A DNA stretch of 64,000 nucleotides from Lysinibacillus odysseyi 34hs-1 = NBRC 100172 (GCF_001591965.1 NZ_BCVX01000009.1:1-64000), one strand, 5' to 3'; positions 16,604 through 26,654 are shown, numbered from the stretch's first letter. The notes: generated from the sequence alone by a model not told the origin. Numbers and translations: made by a program.

Positions 16604-19525
16604 TTAATTGTTAGGATCAGAGGATGTATTTCCTTCTCCATTGTCACTATCGACATCGGAGTTGGTTGTTTCATCTTCGTTGGTTTCATCAGTCTCACCT
16701 GATGTATTGCCGTCATTTTGGCCGTCTCCATTTGGATTTTCACCGCTTGGATCTGTATAGTCAGGTGTGGATGGTACAGTATCCTCCGGAGCCTCTCCAG
16801 CTATTACATTCGAATGGCCGGATTCCAGGCCGGTAATATCTACAGCCACTACTACGTAGGAAGTACCTGGTGTTACGGAAATGCTGCGGCCGCCTGAGCT
16901 GCGTACAGAAGTAACGAGTGAGCGTGAGCCGCCTGTTACATTGTAAACACGGTAGCCTACTACATCATTTGAACCGGATTTTGTCCAGCTTAACGTATTG
17001 CCGTTTAACGAAGCAGATACGGCGGCAGGTGGAGCACCGTCTGCATTAAATGTGGCTCCGCTTAAAGCCGTCACACTTAAGGATGAATTATTTGGCAATA
17101 GCTTAGACGCATCGCCGCCAAGCCGTCCCAGCATACGTTTGGCAAAGTCAGCATTTAATCCAAACCCGCTGCCTGTAACAAATTCGGCAGGCGTGGATGC
17201 TAAAGCCTGATAGTATTTGCCGTCAATTTGCACAACCGGTGAGCCAGATGCGAAGCTATCATCTACTCCGCTTGGTAGGAATGCCCGGTTAAACAAATCA
17301 GATCGCACAAGTCCTGCACTTGAACAAGCCGCAGAAGGGGGACGCCCTGAAATACCGCAGAAGGACGCATTTACGACCCCGGCTGGTTTTTGGAATCGCT
17401 CCTGTGTGCCGATAAGCTCTCTATTGCTGTCATAAGCGGCGTTCATTAACGTTGCCCACATCATATTGACACGCGTACTTGGCTGGAAGTACGTGCTGGT
17501 AAATGTATTTAATGTCCGCTGTTTATCATAGCCCATCCATACACCGAGCGTCACATTCGGGTTATAGCCAACGAGCCATACATCGCGATAATCTTGGGAC
17601 GTACCCGTTTTACCAGCGAAGTCTGCTGAGAATTTCAACATACTTTTTGCCCGTGTACCTGTACCATATTCAAATACATCACGCATCATATCGGTAATCA
17701 TGTAGGATGTTTCCGGGCTGAATACAGGCGCTGCCTCTACTTTATGTTCATAAATGACATGGCCATCTAGATCCACGATTTTATCAATCATGTAGGCATC
17801 AATGAACTGGCCGCTATTGGCAAATGTAGCAAAAGCATTCGTATTCTCCTCTACACTCGTACCTATATGAAGACCGCCGATAGCTGTAGAAAGATTCACA
17901 TAGTCTTCATCCACAAGTCGGGAGAAGCCCATTTTCTCAAGGAATGTAGCAGGTTTTCGGTCGAGAATGGAGTCATAAAGGCGAAGAGCCGTCAAGTTTT
18001 GGGAATGCGCTAAAGCTTCCCGCGCCGGGATAATACCCCGTTCTTCATTCTCAAGGTAGTTAGCCGGTTCATAATCGGGGAGCTTGAATTTCACATCGAC
18101 TACCGGACTTCCTGCACCTATGACTCCATATTCTAAAGCGGGGCCATATGCAAGTAATGGCTTCATAGTGGAACCATTTGGCCTGAATGCCTGTGTTGCG
18201 TAATTCAAATCCTTAAGCTCAAAATCACGGCCGCCGACAAAGCTGATGATGCGTCCTGTCGTATTTTCCATTAAGACACTGCCGACTTGGACAGGCATTT
18301 GAACTTCGACTTCTTCACCTTCTTCATTTGTCGTTATTTCTGTATACGTATGACCATAATATTTAAAGTTTCTTGCCGCTTCATTCATCTTATCGTATAC
18401 TTCCTTATCGATCGTTGAGTAGATGCGGTAGCCGGAAGAACGAATATCGCGGTCTGCTAAAATAAGATACTTCTTCTTCAATTTTTCTTCTTCGTCAAGT
18501 CGCTCCGGATCAATGCCATCACGCTCAGCCAGTATTTTTGCCATAATTTCTTTGGCACGGCTTTCGATTTCAGCAGTAATCCATGGATACATTTCGTTGG
18601 CACGCGGTACAGGGTCTCGGAAATCTTTTATAATATCATAATTCATCGCTTCATTATACTGAGCTTCCGTAATGTATCCGACTTCCTTCATCCGGTACAG
18701 CACCGTTTTCATCCGGTCAACGCCAGGCTTTAACCCGGCCTCATCCTTCAACTCGCCTGTTTGTTTAAATGGTGTATACGTAAAGGGTGCCTGCGGGATA
18801 CCGGCAATATAGGCTGCCTGTGCTAAATTAAGGTCTCCCGGCTTTACCCCGAAAATCCCTTCGGCAGCAGTAGCAATTCCTGCAATATTATTCCCGGATG
18901 AGTTACGTCCATAAGGAATGATATTTAAGTAAGCCTCTAAAATTTCTTCCTTTGTCATAAAATGCTCGATTCGCATAGCGAGCAGGATTTCCTTTGCCTT
19001 CCGCTCATAGGAAACCTCGTTTGTTAAAATTTGGTTCTTAATTAACTGCTGTGTTAATGTTGAACCGCCTGTTTGGGTTGAAGAGTTCGTCATATCCTGC
19101 ACCAGCCCACGGATAACCGCTTTTGGGACAATGCCGTTATGTTCCCGGAAATATTCATCCTCTGTTGCTAATACCGCATTCACAACAAACGGTGCGACAG
19201 CAGAAAGGGATGTTTCACGACGCTCTAGATCAGTACGAAGTTTTCCTATGTAGATTTCATTTGCAAAATAAATCTCACTCGTTTCCTCATAGTTAAATAT
19301 TTCCTCGCGCATTTCTGCACTTGAACGCAGAGGCTCTTCTTTTACAAGTGAGGCGAAATAGCCTGCACCGACCGAGACGGCAAATATGCCGGCTGTCACT
19401 AAAAAGATGATAAATAATAAAGCTAAATTCCAAAAAACGCCACCCGTTATGCGTAGACGGCGGCCCCATTCAGATTTAGCGAAAGTCTCAATACGCTCAT
19501 TTAATTGTTCGATCCATTCCTTCAC
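16604..19525 (-). CDS. Class A penicillin-binding protein with C-terminal FN3 domain
   Basis: 973 residues. Bifunctional cell-wall enzyme: glycan polymerisation plus peptide cross-linking outside the membrane. Layout: cytoplasmic N-terminus, membrane anchor about 31-57, GT51 transglycosylase (E122 in EDEYFREHNG, then GGSTLTQQLIKN and RKAKEILLAMRIEHFMTKEEILEAYLN), transpeptidase with Ser452 in GSTMK, SQN at 508-510 and KTGT at 639-642, a fibronectin type III domain about 832-910, and an acidic Asp/Glu/Asn/Ser/Gly tail about 912-973. The GTG start is seven bases after AGGAGGT. Same position as the PBP gene between acsA and tyrS in some related bacilli; which numbered PBP it corresponds to is not settled. 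Confidence 0.95.
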   Translation of the reverse strand: MKEWIEQLNERIETFAKSEWGRRLRITGGVFWNLALLFIIFLVTAGIFAVSVGAGYFASLVKEEPLRSSAEMREEIFNYEETSEIYFANEIYIGKLRTDLERRETSLSAVAPFVVNAVLATEDEYFREHNGIVPKAVIRGLVQDMTNSSTQTGGSTLTQQLIKNQILTNEVSYERKAKEILLAMRIEHFMTKEEILEAYLNIIPYGRNSSGNNIAGIATAAEGIFGVKPGDLNLAQAAYIAGIPQAPFTYTPFKQTGELKDEAGLKPGVDRMKTVLYRMKEVGYITEAQYNEAMNYDIIKDFRDPVPRANEMYPWITAEIESRAKEIMAKILAERDGIDPERLDEEEKLKKKYLILADRDIRSSGYRIYSTIDKEVYDKMNEAARNFKYYGHTYTEITTNEEGEEVEVQMPVQVGSVLMENTTGRIISFVGGRDFELKDLNYATQAFRPNGSTMKPLLAYGPALEYGVIGAGSPVVDVKFKLPDYEPANYLENEERGIIPAREALAHSQNLTALRLYDSILDRKPATFLEKMGFSRLVDEDYVNLSTAIGGLHIGTSVEENTNAFATFANSGQFIDAYMIDKIVDLDGHVIYEHKVEAAPVFSPETSYMITDMMRDVFEYGTGTRAKSMLKFSADFAGKTGTSQDYRDVWLVGYNPNVTLGVWMGYDKQRTLNTFTSTYFQPSTRVNMMWATLMNAAYDSNRELIGTQERFQKPAGVVNASFCGISGRPPSAACSSAGLVRSDLFNRAFLPSGVDDSFASGSPVVQIDGKYYQALASTPAEFVTGSGFGLNADFAKRMLGRLGGDASKLLPNNSSLSVTALSGATFNADGAPPAAVSASLNGNTLSWTKSGSNDVVGYRVYNVTGGSRSLVTSVRSSGGRSISVTPGTSYVVVAVDITGLESGHSNVIAGEAPEDTVPSTPDYTDPSGENPNGDGQNDGNTSGETDETNEDETTNSDVDSDNGEGNTSSDPNN

Positions 19526-19585
19526 TTAATCGACCTCCTAAATCTAAGCTATTATAGCATATTTCTGAAATAGTGGTGTGATATA

Positions 19586-19613
19586 TTGACATTACAAAAA
19601 GATTGGGTACAAT
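19586..19613 (+). promoter_or_regulatory. tyrS promoter
   Basis: TTGACA at 19586-19591, 16-base spacer, TACAAT at 19608-19613. It reads into the T-box leader and lies divergently next to the PBP gene start. Confidence 0.75.
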
Positions 19614-19619
19614 AGTCTG

Positions 19620-19852
19620 TATAGTTTTCAAGCATTGAAGAGATTGCAGTAGTGTAGCATGTTCCCTGTTGTAGAGAGCCGGCGGTTGGTGGAAGCCGGT
19701 CAAAGCATGTACATGAAGTACGGTCTTGGAGTTTGAACGTGTCCGTCGCGTTAAGACGGTTCGAGTGGAAGATGATGTCTTCAAGCCGGGTGGTACCGCG
19801 TTATGTATAAACGTCCCTGCATGCAAATTTGCGTGCGGGGATTTTTTTGGTT
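19620..19852 (+). promoter_or_regulatory. T-box riboswitch (tRNA-Tyr sensing) upstream of tyrS
   Basis: The near-invariant T-box sequence CGGGTGGTACCGCG is at 19787-19800. It is followed by an intrinsic terminator, CCCTGCATGCAAA pairing with TTTGCGTGCGGGG plus seven T (19813-19850). Upstream sequence from about 19670 has an AGAGAG motif and stem I pairing (GCCGGC.../GCCGGTC), and a TAC triplet near 19718 is a candidate Tyr specifier codon. In this class, uncharged tRNA binds the leader and stabilises the antiterminator, allowing transcription of the synthetase. The class is certain from the T-box motif; the exact specifier is inferred from the downstream gene. Confidence 0.93.
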
Positions 19853-19990
19853 CGTTAAGTTATCCAGAAGAAAAGGCATCATACCGGTTTGCTTTGACCG
19901 ATATGTGCCCCTCTAAATTGCTTGAATAGATGAAGAGGATACTACGGAGCAAATGTGCTCCAGCCTTGCTCAGTTTTTCAATAAACCTAA

Positions 19991-21334
<1,344 letters not shown>

Positions 21335-21342
21335 TTACTTTC

Positions 21343-21380
21343 GGTGAAGATGTTTGTAAGGAAACATCTTCACCTTTTTT
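21343..21380 (+). terminator. tyrS terminator
   Basis: GGTGAAGATGTTT (21343-21355) pairs with AAACATCTTCACC (21362-21374), followed by six T. Confidence 0.88.
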
Positions 21381-21410
21381 GCGTTATTATGGTAAAAGGG
21401 GTGGTAGTAA

Positions 21411-22559
21411 ATGGCAGATAAAATTATAGCCTTCTCGTTGGTAACCGTCGCGCTGCTGTTCATAGGTGTACCGCTTGGGTTCGTTGCTTTAATAGGCCTT
21501 ATGCCGGTATATAGTTATTTTATTTTCTCAGTTGTTGCCGTATTGTACATTATTATTGGAATGATCAGCTTTCGTTTCTTCAAAACGAAAAGAAGGAAGC
21601 TGGTTACCAGTATAGCGGCACTTGGTGTAGTGGCTGCAACAGGTATACCTGCTCTATTGCAGCTGTATGAGGATAATATCGGTACAGTTGCGGCCGAAAT
21701 TAATATTCATGAATATGCACCATTTGTTGAAGGCAGTACAGTGAAGAAATTAGATGAGGAAGCGACACTGGCAGTAAAAGGGGATTTGCCGGTACTAGAT
21801 GGGGCAACAGCGATGTATCCGCTTTATTCTGCTTTTGTTCAGGCAGTCTATCCGGAAAATCCAGCTTATTTTGAAGAGGGAACAGTGCTGGCAAGTACTA
21901 CACCGTACGCTTATCAAAATCTTTTCAATGGAAAAGCAGATATTATTTTTGTAGCTGCTCCATCAGAACAGCAGATGAAAATGGCAGAAGCAAAAGGAAT
22001 TAAATTAGAGATGACACCAATCGGCCGGGAAGCCTTCGTGTTCTTTGTGAATAAGAAGAATCCAGTTGATAGTCTAACACTCGAACAAATTCGTGCTATC
22101 TATGCTGGAGAGGTAAAAAATTGGTCAGAAGTAGGGGGAAAAGAAGATGCGATTCGCCCTTTCCAGCGACCACAGGACAGCGGATCTCAAACAGCTTTGC
22201 AAAATTTGATGGGAAATGTACCTATTATGGAGGCGCCGACGGAAGATATTGCATCGGGAATGGGCGGTATCATCAACGAAGTAGCCCAATATAAAAATTA
22301 CAAAAATGCAATCGGCTATACTTTCCGTTATTATTCAACAGAAATGGTTGGCAATGATGAAATTAAGCTGTTAGCGATTGATGGAATTGCTCCTACGGAG
22401 GAAAATATCCGAAATGGAACATATTCGATTACTTCAGAGTTTTATGCAATAACAGCAGGAACGGATAATCCGAATACCCAAAAGCTGCTGGATTGGATAT
22501 TATCGCCTCAGGGACAGGCATTAATTGAGAAGGTAGGCTATGTACCGATAAGCGAGTGA
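21411..22559 (+). CDS. Membrane-anchored PstS-like substrate-binding protein
   Basis: 382 residues. Three hydrophobic segments at the N-terminus (about 5-23, 26-50 and 62-86) anchor it; the rest (about 110-382) is a type 2 periplasmic-binding fold of the PstS kind, with LDGATAMYPLYSAFVQAVYP, SLTLEQIRAIYAGEVKNWSEVGG and QDSGSQTALQ as recognisable family blocks. There is no lipobox, so the anchor differs from usual PstS lipoproteins. No permease or ATPase genes adjoin it, so it may bind phosphate or a related anion as a sensor, not as a transporter subunit. ATG after AAAGGGGTGG. Ends next to the Yip1 gene. Confidence 0.82.
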   Translation: MADKIIAFSLVTVALLFIGVPLGFVALIGLMPVYSYFIFSVVAVLYIIIGMISFRFFKTKRRKLVTSIAALGVVAATGIPALLQLYEDNIGTVAAEINIHEYAPFVEGSTVKKLDEEATLAVKGDLPVLDGATAMYPLYSAFVQAVYPENPAYFEEGTVLASTTPYAYQNLFNGKADIIFVAAPSEQQMKMAEAKGIKLEMTPIGREAFVFFVNKKNPVDSLTLEQIRAIYAGEVKNWSEVGGKEDAIRPFQRPQDSGSQTALQNLMGNVPIMEAPTEDIASGMGGIINEVAQYKNYKNAIGYTFRYYSTEMVGNDEIKLLAIDGIAPTEENIRNGTYSITSEFYAITAGTDNPNTQKLLDWILSPQGQALIEKVGYVPISE

Positions 22560-22572
22560 AAATGCATGAACG

Positions 22573-22602
22573 TTTACGAAGAAGAGAACTTCCTAGTATA
22601 AT
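22573..22602 (+). promoter_or_regulatory. Candidate promoter for the Yip1-family gene
   Basis: TTTACG at 22573-22578, 18-base spacer, TATAAT at 22597-22602, about 30 bases before the TTG start. It suggests the Yip1 gene has its own promoter besides readthrough from the PstS-like gene. Confidence 0.5.
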
Positions 22603-22633
22603 AGTTTTATATATAGTTCTAGGAGGACAAGTT

Positions 22634-23260
22634 TTGACTGCACAACAACCATTATCAATTGACGACCGCCAGCCGATTTTGTCGATTGTGACAAAGCCGC
22701 GTGAAACGATCCGTTATACGCTCGAGCAAAAGGATTTCTCTTATGCACTCTATGTAGGGGCGATAGGAGGCTTTGCCGGTGGCGCAGTATCATTGGCAGG
22801 TACACCTTATCAACCAGAGTTTTCACTAGGGGAAATTGTATTTTCGACATTCATTACAGGTATCATGTACTTTATGATATCCAATTTGATCGTTGCATTT
22901 CTGCTTTCTATGATCGGTTCTGCTATGAAGGGAAAGGGGAATTTTAAATCTTTGTTTCAGGCATTGTGTCTGACAATGATTCCTTATATTTGGATTTTAC
23001 CAATGATCCTTTTTTGGATGCAGCTATCGCCGGCCAGTTTCTTCTATATGGAAGGGATGACAGGAACTCTAGGAGAGGTTGTTTTATCATACATAGGACT
23101 GTTTATCATAGTGCTGGCCACAATATGGACTTTTGTATTAACAATTATTGCCATCTCAGAGACACACCGATTTTCAAAATGGAAAGCCTTTTTTACGTTT
23201 TTACTAGCCAGTCTCGTTAGCGGCGTTATTGGCGCAATTGTCTTGTTATTTTTACTTTAA
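22634..23260 (+). CDS. Yip1-family integral membrane protein
   Basis: 208 residues from a TTG start seven bases after AGGAGG; an upstream-extended frame begins at 22556 but crosses the promoter and ribosome site and is rejected. After about 40 soluble residues come five hydrophobic helices (roughly YALYVGAIGGFAGGAVSLAG, ISNLIVAFLLSMIG, LCLTMIPYIWILPMILFW, VVLSYIGLFIIVLATIW and FFTFLLASLVSGVIGAIVLLFLL). This is the YIP1/YckC-like membrane family of unknown function in Bacilli. A terminator follows immediately. Confidence 0.75.
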   Translation: MTAQQPLSIDDRQPILSIVTKPRETIRYTLEQKDFSYALYVGAIGGFAGGAVSLAGTPYQPEFSLGEIVFSTFITGIMYFMISNLIVAFLLSMIGSAMKGKGNFKSLFQALCLTMIPYIWILPMILFWMQLSPASFFYMEGMTGTLGEVVLSYIGLFIIVLATIWTFVLTIIAISETHRFSKWKAFFTFLLASLVSGVIGAIVLLFLL

Positions 23261-23265
23261 TAGTA

Positions 23266-23306
23266 GAGAGCCCGGCATTGGGTGCCACACCAATGCCGGG
23301 CTCTTA
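23266..23306 (+). terminator. Terminator after the Yip1-family gene
   Basis: GAGAGCCCGGCATTGG pairs with CCAATGCCGGGCTCT around an eight-base loop. A second small hairpin, AAGACAAA/TTTGTCTT near 23311-23333, could serve the opposite strand. Confidence 0.8.
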
Positions 23307-23369
23307 AATTGAAGACAAAATTATCTTTGTCTTAATCCTCTCGTAAACAGAGATTTTACTCAGTATGTC

Positions 23370-24067
23370 TTAATATTTTGCTGACTGACCACCATCTATA
23401 GGGATGACGGTTGCATTGATGAAGGACGCCTCTCCTGATAAAAGGAAAGCAACAAGATGGGCGACCTCCTTTAGTTTACCAAAACGCTTTATAGGATTTG
23501 GCTGGACAAATTCCTTTCCTGCTTCTTCCCAGTTCTCCCCGCCTATTTGCCGGAGTTACGTGTAAGACCGACAACACCATGTTTGCTTGCTGCATATCCT
23601 GACTGGTTTCCTACTCCACGGATGCCGCCGACCGATGCGGTATTAACAATAGAACCGTAACCTTGTTTCCTCATTACTTTTAATACATGCATCATGCCAA
23701 AGAAAACACCATTTAAATTGATAGAAACAACACGGTTAAATTCCTCTTCCCCGAAATCTTCCGTTAAATTCTGTTTTCCTTCAATACCTGCATTGTTAAA
23801 GAACGCATCAATTTTTCCGAACGTTTTAACTGTCTCGTTTACAAATGAACTGACTTCCTCTTCATGTGCGACATTGGCCGTAATTGTATGAATTGCCGCA
23901 TCCGGAAAATCCTTCAGTATTGTCTTTTTTGTCTCCTCTAACCCTTCTTTATTAAGATCGGCGAGAGACAATTTTGCACCCTCTGATGCCAATTGCTTTG
24001 CTGCATCTGCACCGAGGCCAGAGCCGCCGCCTGTAATGAGTACTACCTTCTCGTGAAAACGATTCAA
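23370..24067 (-). pseudogene. Short-chain dehydrogenase/reductase with internal deletion and frameshift
   Basis: The 5' part (24067 down to about 23556) encodes an SDR: cofactor motif TGGGSGLGADAA, NNAG in FFNNAGIEG and the active-site YAASK (SGYAASKHGVVGLTRN). Right after TRN the reading frame ends within three codons, but a different frame immediately continues with LRQIGGENWEEAGKEFV and runs to the normal SDR C-terminus IDGGQSAKY, stop at 23370-23372. About 28 residues expected between these blocks (the YGIRVNAIAPG region) are missing. A deletion that also shifted the frame explains this. The substrate-side loop is lost, so the product is presumably inactive. Confidence 0.85.
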
Positions 24068-24473
24068 CTTACTCCCTCCAATTTTTTAGGATAGGATTTA
24101 TTGTATCTAACCCTGTCAGAAACAAACGATTATCTGGAAAATTAGGGTATAATTTCCGCCCTCAACTATTTTTATAGTCTATAAGCGGAAAAAATATACA
24201 AACGAAGAAGTACTGAATATATAGTAAGTAAAAAATGATTTTAATAAACTTTGTGAAATGAAAAGAGAGATAGTGGGTTACCTAATGAAAGAAGGAAACC
24301 TAGATAAAATATACATATACCCAGCTGAGTAGAAAGGTGTACGCATATAATACATATATGCTCCCCTAGCTGAAAGTGAATGTGTGAACTATCAGTTCTC
24401 TCTTTATGTTCAGTAACTTATAGCACCGCTAGAGAAGCGAAGAAAAAATGCGGAAGTTAACAGGGTATTAAGA
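24068..24473. other. Intergenic stretch, no supportable gene
   Basis: AT-rich, with stop codons in all frames. A short frame from about 24258 (MKREIVGYLMKEGN...) lacks a ribosome site and is not called. Given the holin/endolysin remnant that follows, this may be decayed mobile or phage DNA. Confidence 0.4.
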
Positions 24474-24722
24474 TTGAAAAATCCTTACTTTCATACCGTA
24501 TTATTGATATGTATTTTTGCGCCGACAGCAGTATGTTTAAGGATTAGTAATGGGGAGCTAAAGGGGTATTAGAAAGCAATAATAGAAGCGATAAAAAGCT
24601 CTTACTTGCTTGTTGCAGTCATTATGTCCATAGCTGTTTTTTTAATTGATCCGGCTGCAAAAGGAGTCGGTGATAGTGAAGAGGTTATACAGGACATCAA
24701 ACAAAAGGATGATAGCATATGA
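24474..24722 (+). pseudogene. Holin-like gene with an in-frame amber codon
   Basis: One frame runs from a TTG at 24474 (after AGGG) to a TGA at 24720, interrupted only by a TAG at 24570-24572. It has two hydrophobic helices, FHTVLLICIFAPTAVCLRI before the stop and SYLLVAVIMSIAVFLI after it, and then IDPAAKGVGDSEEVIQD, which resembles the DPTTKGxxDS tail of phage holins. Size (about 82 codons) and topology fit a holin. Its TGA overlaps the ATG of the next gene, an M15 peptidase, matching the holin-endolysin order of phage lysis cassettes. The amber codon makes it a probable pseudogene; readthrough or suppression is not excluded. Confidence 0.6.
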
Positions 24723-25393
24723 ATGTTACACAAACGATACGTGATTTATCGGCATTACTGCCTGCTGCAGAGCAGGCCTGTCGATTATTATTTCAAGAGT
24801 GTTATAAAGCCGGTATTCGTAATCTTTTTGTAAGTGAAACATACAGACCCCAGGCAAGGCAGAACTATTTATATGAGCAGGGACGATCACGTAGCGGACC
24901 GATCGTTACCTGGACTAAGACTAGCCGTCATACAAGCCGGTTAGCATGGGATATAGCGTGCAGTAGTCCAGCTACCCTATACGATGCAGCACTGTTAAGC
25001 AAGGTAGGGGCGATTGCACGTAAATTAGATATTACATGGGGGGGAGACTGGTCCAATAATAGGGACCGCCCTCATTTTGAAGTAACGAATTCATGGAAAA
25101 TGCCCAAAGGCTATCAATTGGAAGGGCAGGTAATTGTGCCATCTAACAGTAAGATGAGAGTGCAATTGATAGTAGAAGACAAATCTGAGGAGGCAGAGGT
25201 AATGGAGAAAGGGCAGTTATTTAATCCAGGCTCGTCAACATTACAGGAAAGCGCTGAAAACTACTTGGCAAAAGCTGTAACAGATGGACTCATCAAAGAT
25301 GTTCATCTAAAGGACTTCCAAAATAACTTAATGACAGGTGATCGTCTTTTGGGCTTGTTGATCACAATCGAACAGCGCCGGGGCAATCTATAG
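24719..25393 (+). CDS. M15-type peptidoglycan endopeptidase (endolysin-like)
   Basis: 224 residues. N-terminal half (about 1-140) is a D-Ala-D-Ala carboxypeptidase/L-Ala-D-Glu endopeptidase fold like CwlK and phage endolysins: SETYRPQARQNYLYEQG, the zinc ligands in SRHTSRLAWDI (His and Asp) and the third ligand in DRPHFE, with WGGDWSN between. The C-terminal part (about 165-224) has no domain I recognise; it resembles a small helical tail and not a LysM or SH3b repeat. No signal peptide, so a holin would be needed for export, in keeping with the upstream holin-like frame that overlaps it by four bases. AAAGGAT serves as ribosome site. Confidence 0.82.
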   Translation: MNVTQTIRDLSALLPAAEQACRLLFQECYKAGIRNLFVSETYRPQARQNYLYEQGRSRSGPIVTWTKTSRHTSRLAWDIACSSPATLYDAALLSKVGAIARKLDITWGGDWSNNRDRPHFEVTNSWKMPKGYQLEGQVIVPSNSKMRVQLIVEDKSEEAEVMEKGQLFNPGSSTLQESAENYLAKAVTDGLIKDVHLKDFQNNLMTGDRLLGLLITIEQRRGNL

Positions 25394-25677
25394 TAAACTT
25401 ACAGCTCTGAGGTGCTGAGAAGCAGTTGGTTTCACGATTGTATACTAATAGATGAGGCTTAATAGCCGGCCGCATATAAGGGCTGAAAGTAAGAGGATTT
25501 TTATCAGTAGAGGATATTTTTTTCTAGTTTATAAATAGAGGCAGAAGCGAGACTGCTATACGAACTTTTCAAGTATGCCTCTCGCTTCTGTAATTGTTAA
25601 CTTCTATTTTAGTATTGCTCTGGCAGTGAATTTACCCGGCTGCCCAACTAGAGAGCAATGGTAGAGGGTATAGGTAA
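25394..25677. other. Intergenic stretch with one hairpin
   Basis: No gene seen. CAGAAGCGAGA and TCTCGCTTCTG (about 25543-25591) form an 11-base stem around a long loop, possibly ending the endopeptidase transcript. Confidence 0.45.
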
Positions 25678-25812
25678 ATGTTAAAAGTTAAGCAGCAAAA
25701 AACGGTTTATAAGGGTATTGAATCATATTGTGTTTTAAGGAATGAAAAAGCAGCAAATGAATTGTTTATCTATACGGTATGGACATGCTGGAAATCAAAA
25801 AGTGCCGGTTAA
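25678..25812 (+). CDS. Possible small protein, 44 residues
   Basis: A 45-codon frame starting MLKVKQQKTVYKGIESYC after a GAGGG/TAGGT-type weak ribosome site. The residue mix (Lys-rich, with Trp and Cys near the end) is plausible for a real small protein, but the last codons lie within the stem of the convergent terminator, and no homologue is recognised. Could be chance. Confidence 0.25.
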   Translation: MLKVKQQKTVYKGIESYCVLRNEKAANELFIYTVWTCWKSKSAG

Positions 25813-25840
25813 TAGATCCTTTCTATTAACCGGCACTTTC
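25799..25840 (-). terminator. Terminator of the TSUP permease gene
   Basis: AGTGCCGGTTAATAGA pairs with CTATTAACCGGCACT; on the minus strand the stem is followed by TTTTTGATT. Confidence 0.8.
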
Positions 25841-25845
25841 TTTAA

Positions 25846-26616
25846 TTAATGAACAAAAAAGTCATATGTATTTTTACAAAGCAATAGGAGAGTGACAATG
25901 ATAAATAACTTCCGGACAAAGCCGCTTCCTTTTCGAATGGCAAATTGAGACCCAACGACAGCACCGGCTATTTGTGCGATTCCCATTATAAGACCGTAAG
26001 CAAAGTGAACCTGCCCTAAATAAATAAACATTAATAGGGCAGCTATATTACTGCCGAAGTTTAGTAATTTCGCATTGCCGGCGGCTTTTAAAAAATCAAA
26101 GCCGAATAACAAAAAGGAAAAAATTAAAAATGACCCTGTGCCCGGCCCTAAAAATCCGTCATAAAATCCAATCGTGAAAATAATGAGAATAAATAAAGCA
26201 AGTTTGCTTGGGGTCAGCTTTGTAACGGTGGAAATGCTTCCCCAGTCTTTTTTATATAATGTATAAAGCAATACGGCCGCCAACATGAAGAGCATAAGGG
26301 GTTTTAATACGGCGGGGTCTATTAATGTAACAACCCATGCCCCTATCATAGCCCCAATAAACGTAAGCGGAAAAAATTTACCGATCTGTTTTAAATTAAT
26401 TGTTCCGGAACGGTAAAAAGAAATGGTTGATGTCAAGGAACCGAATGTTCCTGCAAGTTTATTTGTAGCTACAGCAGCTGTTGGGCTAAGGCCTATAAAT
26501 AAAAGTGCCGGCAAGGAAATTAATCCTCCACCGCCGACTACTGAATCAATAAACGCAGCCAAAAATCCAAATAAAATTAAGATAAGTATCATTTGCGGGT
26601 CTAAATCGAACGGCAT
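25846..26616 (-). CDS. TSUP family (TauE/SafE) membrane permease
   Basis: 256 residues with about eight hydrophobic helices. The family pattern appears twice: FLAAFIDSVVGGGGLISLPALLFIG near the N-terminus and IGFYDGFLGPGTGSFLIF in the middle, the GGG and GPGTG loops of the two TSUP repeats. Members export or import sulfite, sulfoacetate, and other small organic or sulfur anions; the substrate here cannot be read. Divergent from a TrmB-type regulator with which it shares a 77-base intergenic region containing a perfect inverted repeat, so that regulator is the likely controller. Confidence 0.9.
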   Translation of the reverse strand: MPFDLDPQMILILILFGFLAAFIDSVVGGGGLISLPALLFIGLSPTAAVATNKLAGTFGSLTSTISFYRSGTINLKQIGKFFPLTFIGAMIGAWVVTLIDPAVLKPLMLFMLAAVLLYTLYKKDWGSISTVTKLTPSKLALFILIIFTIGFYDGFLGPGTGSFLIFSFLLFGFDFLKAAGNAKLLNFGSNIAALLMFIYLGQVHFAYGLIMGIAQIAGAVVGSQFAIRKGSGFVRKLFIIVTLLLLCKNTYDFFVH

Positions 26617-26634
26617 AACTATCCTTCTTTCCTG

Positions 26635-26654
26635 GTTACTACTATAATAGTAAC
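26635..26654. promoter_or_regulatory. Palindromic operator candidate between TSUP gene and TrmB regulator
   Basis: GTTACTA-CTATAA-TAGTAAC is a perfect 7-base inverted repeat with a six-base centre. It lies midway in the short divergent intergenic region, where a regulator would control both genes. Confidence 0.6.

Noticed and set aside
24258-24332. 24-codon frame MKREIVGYLMKEGN...
   Set aside because: No ribosome site and no homologue recognised.
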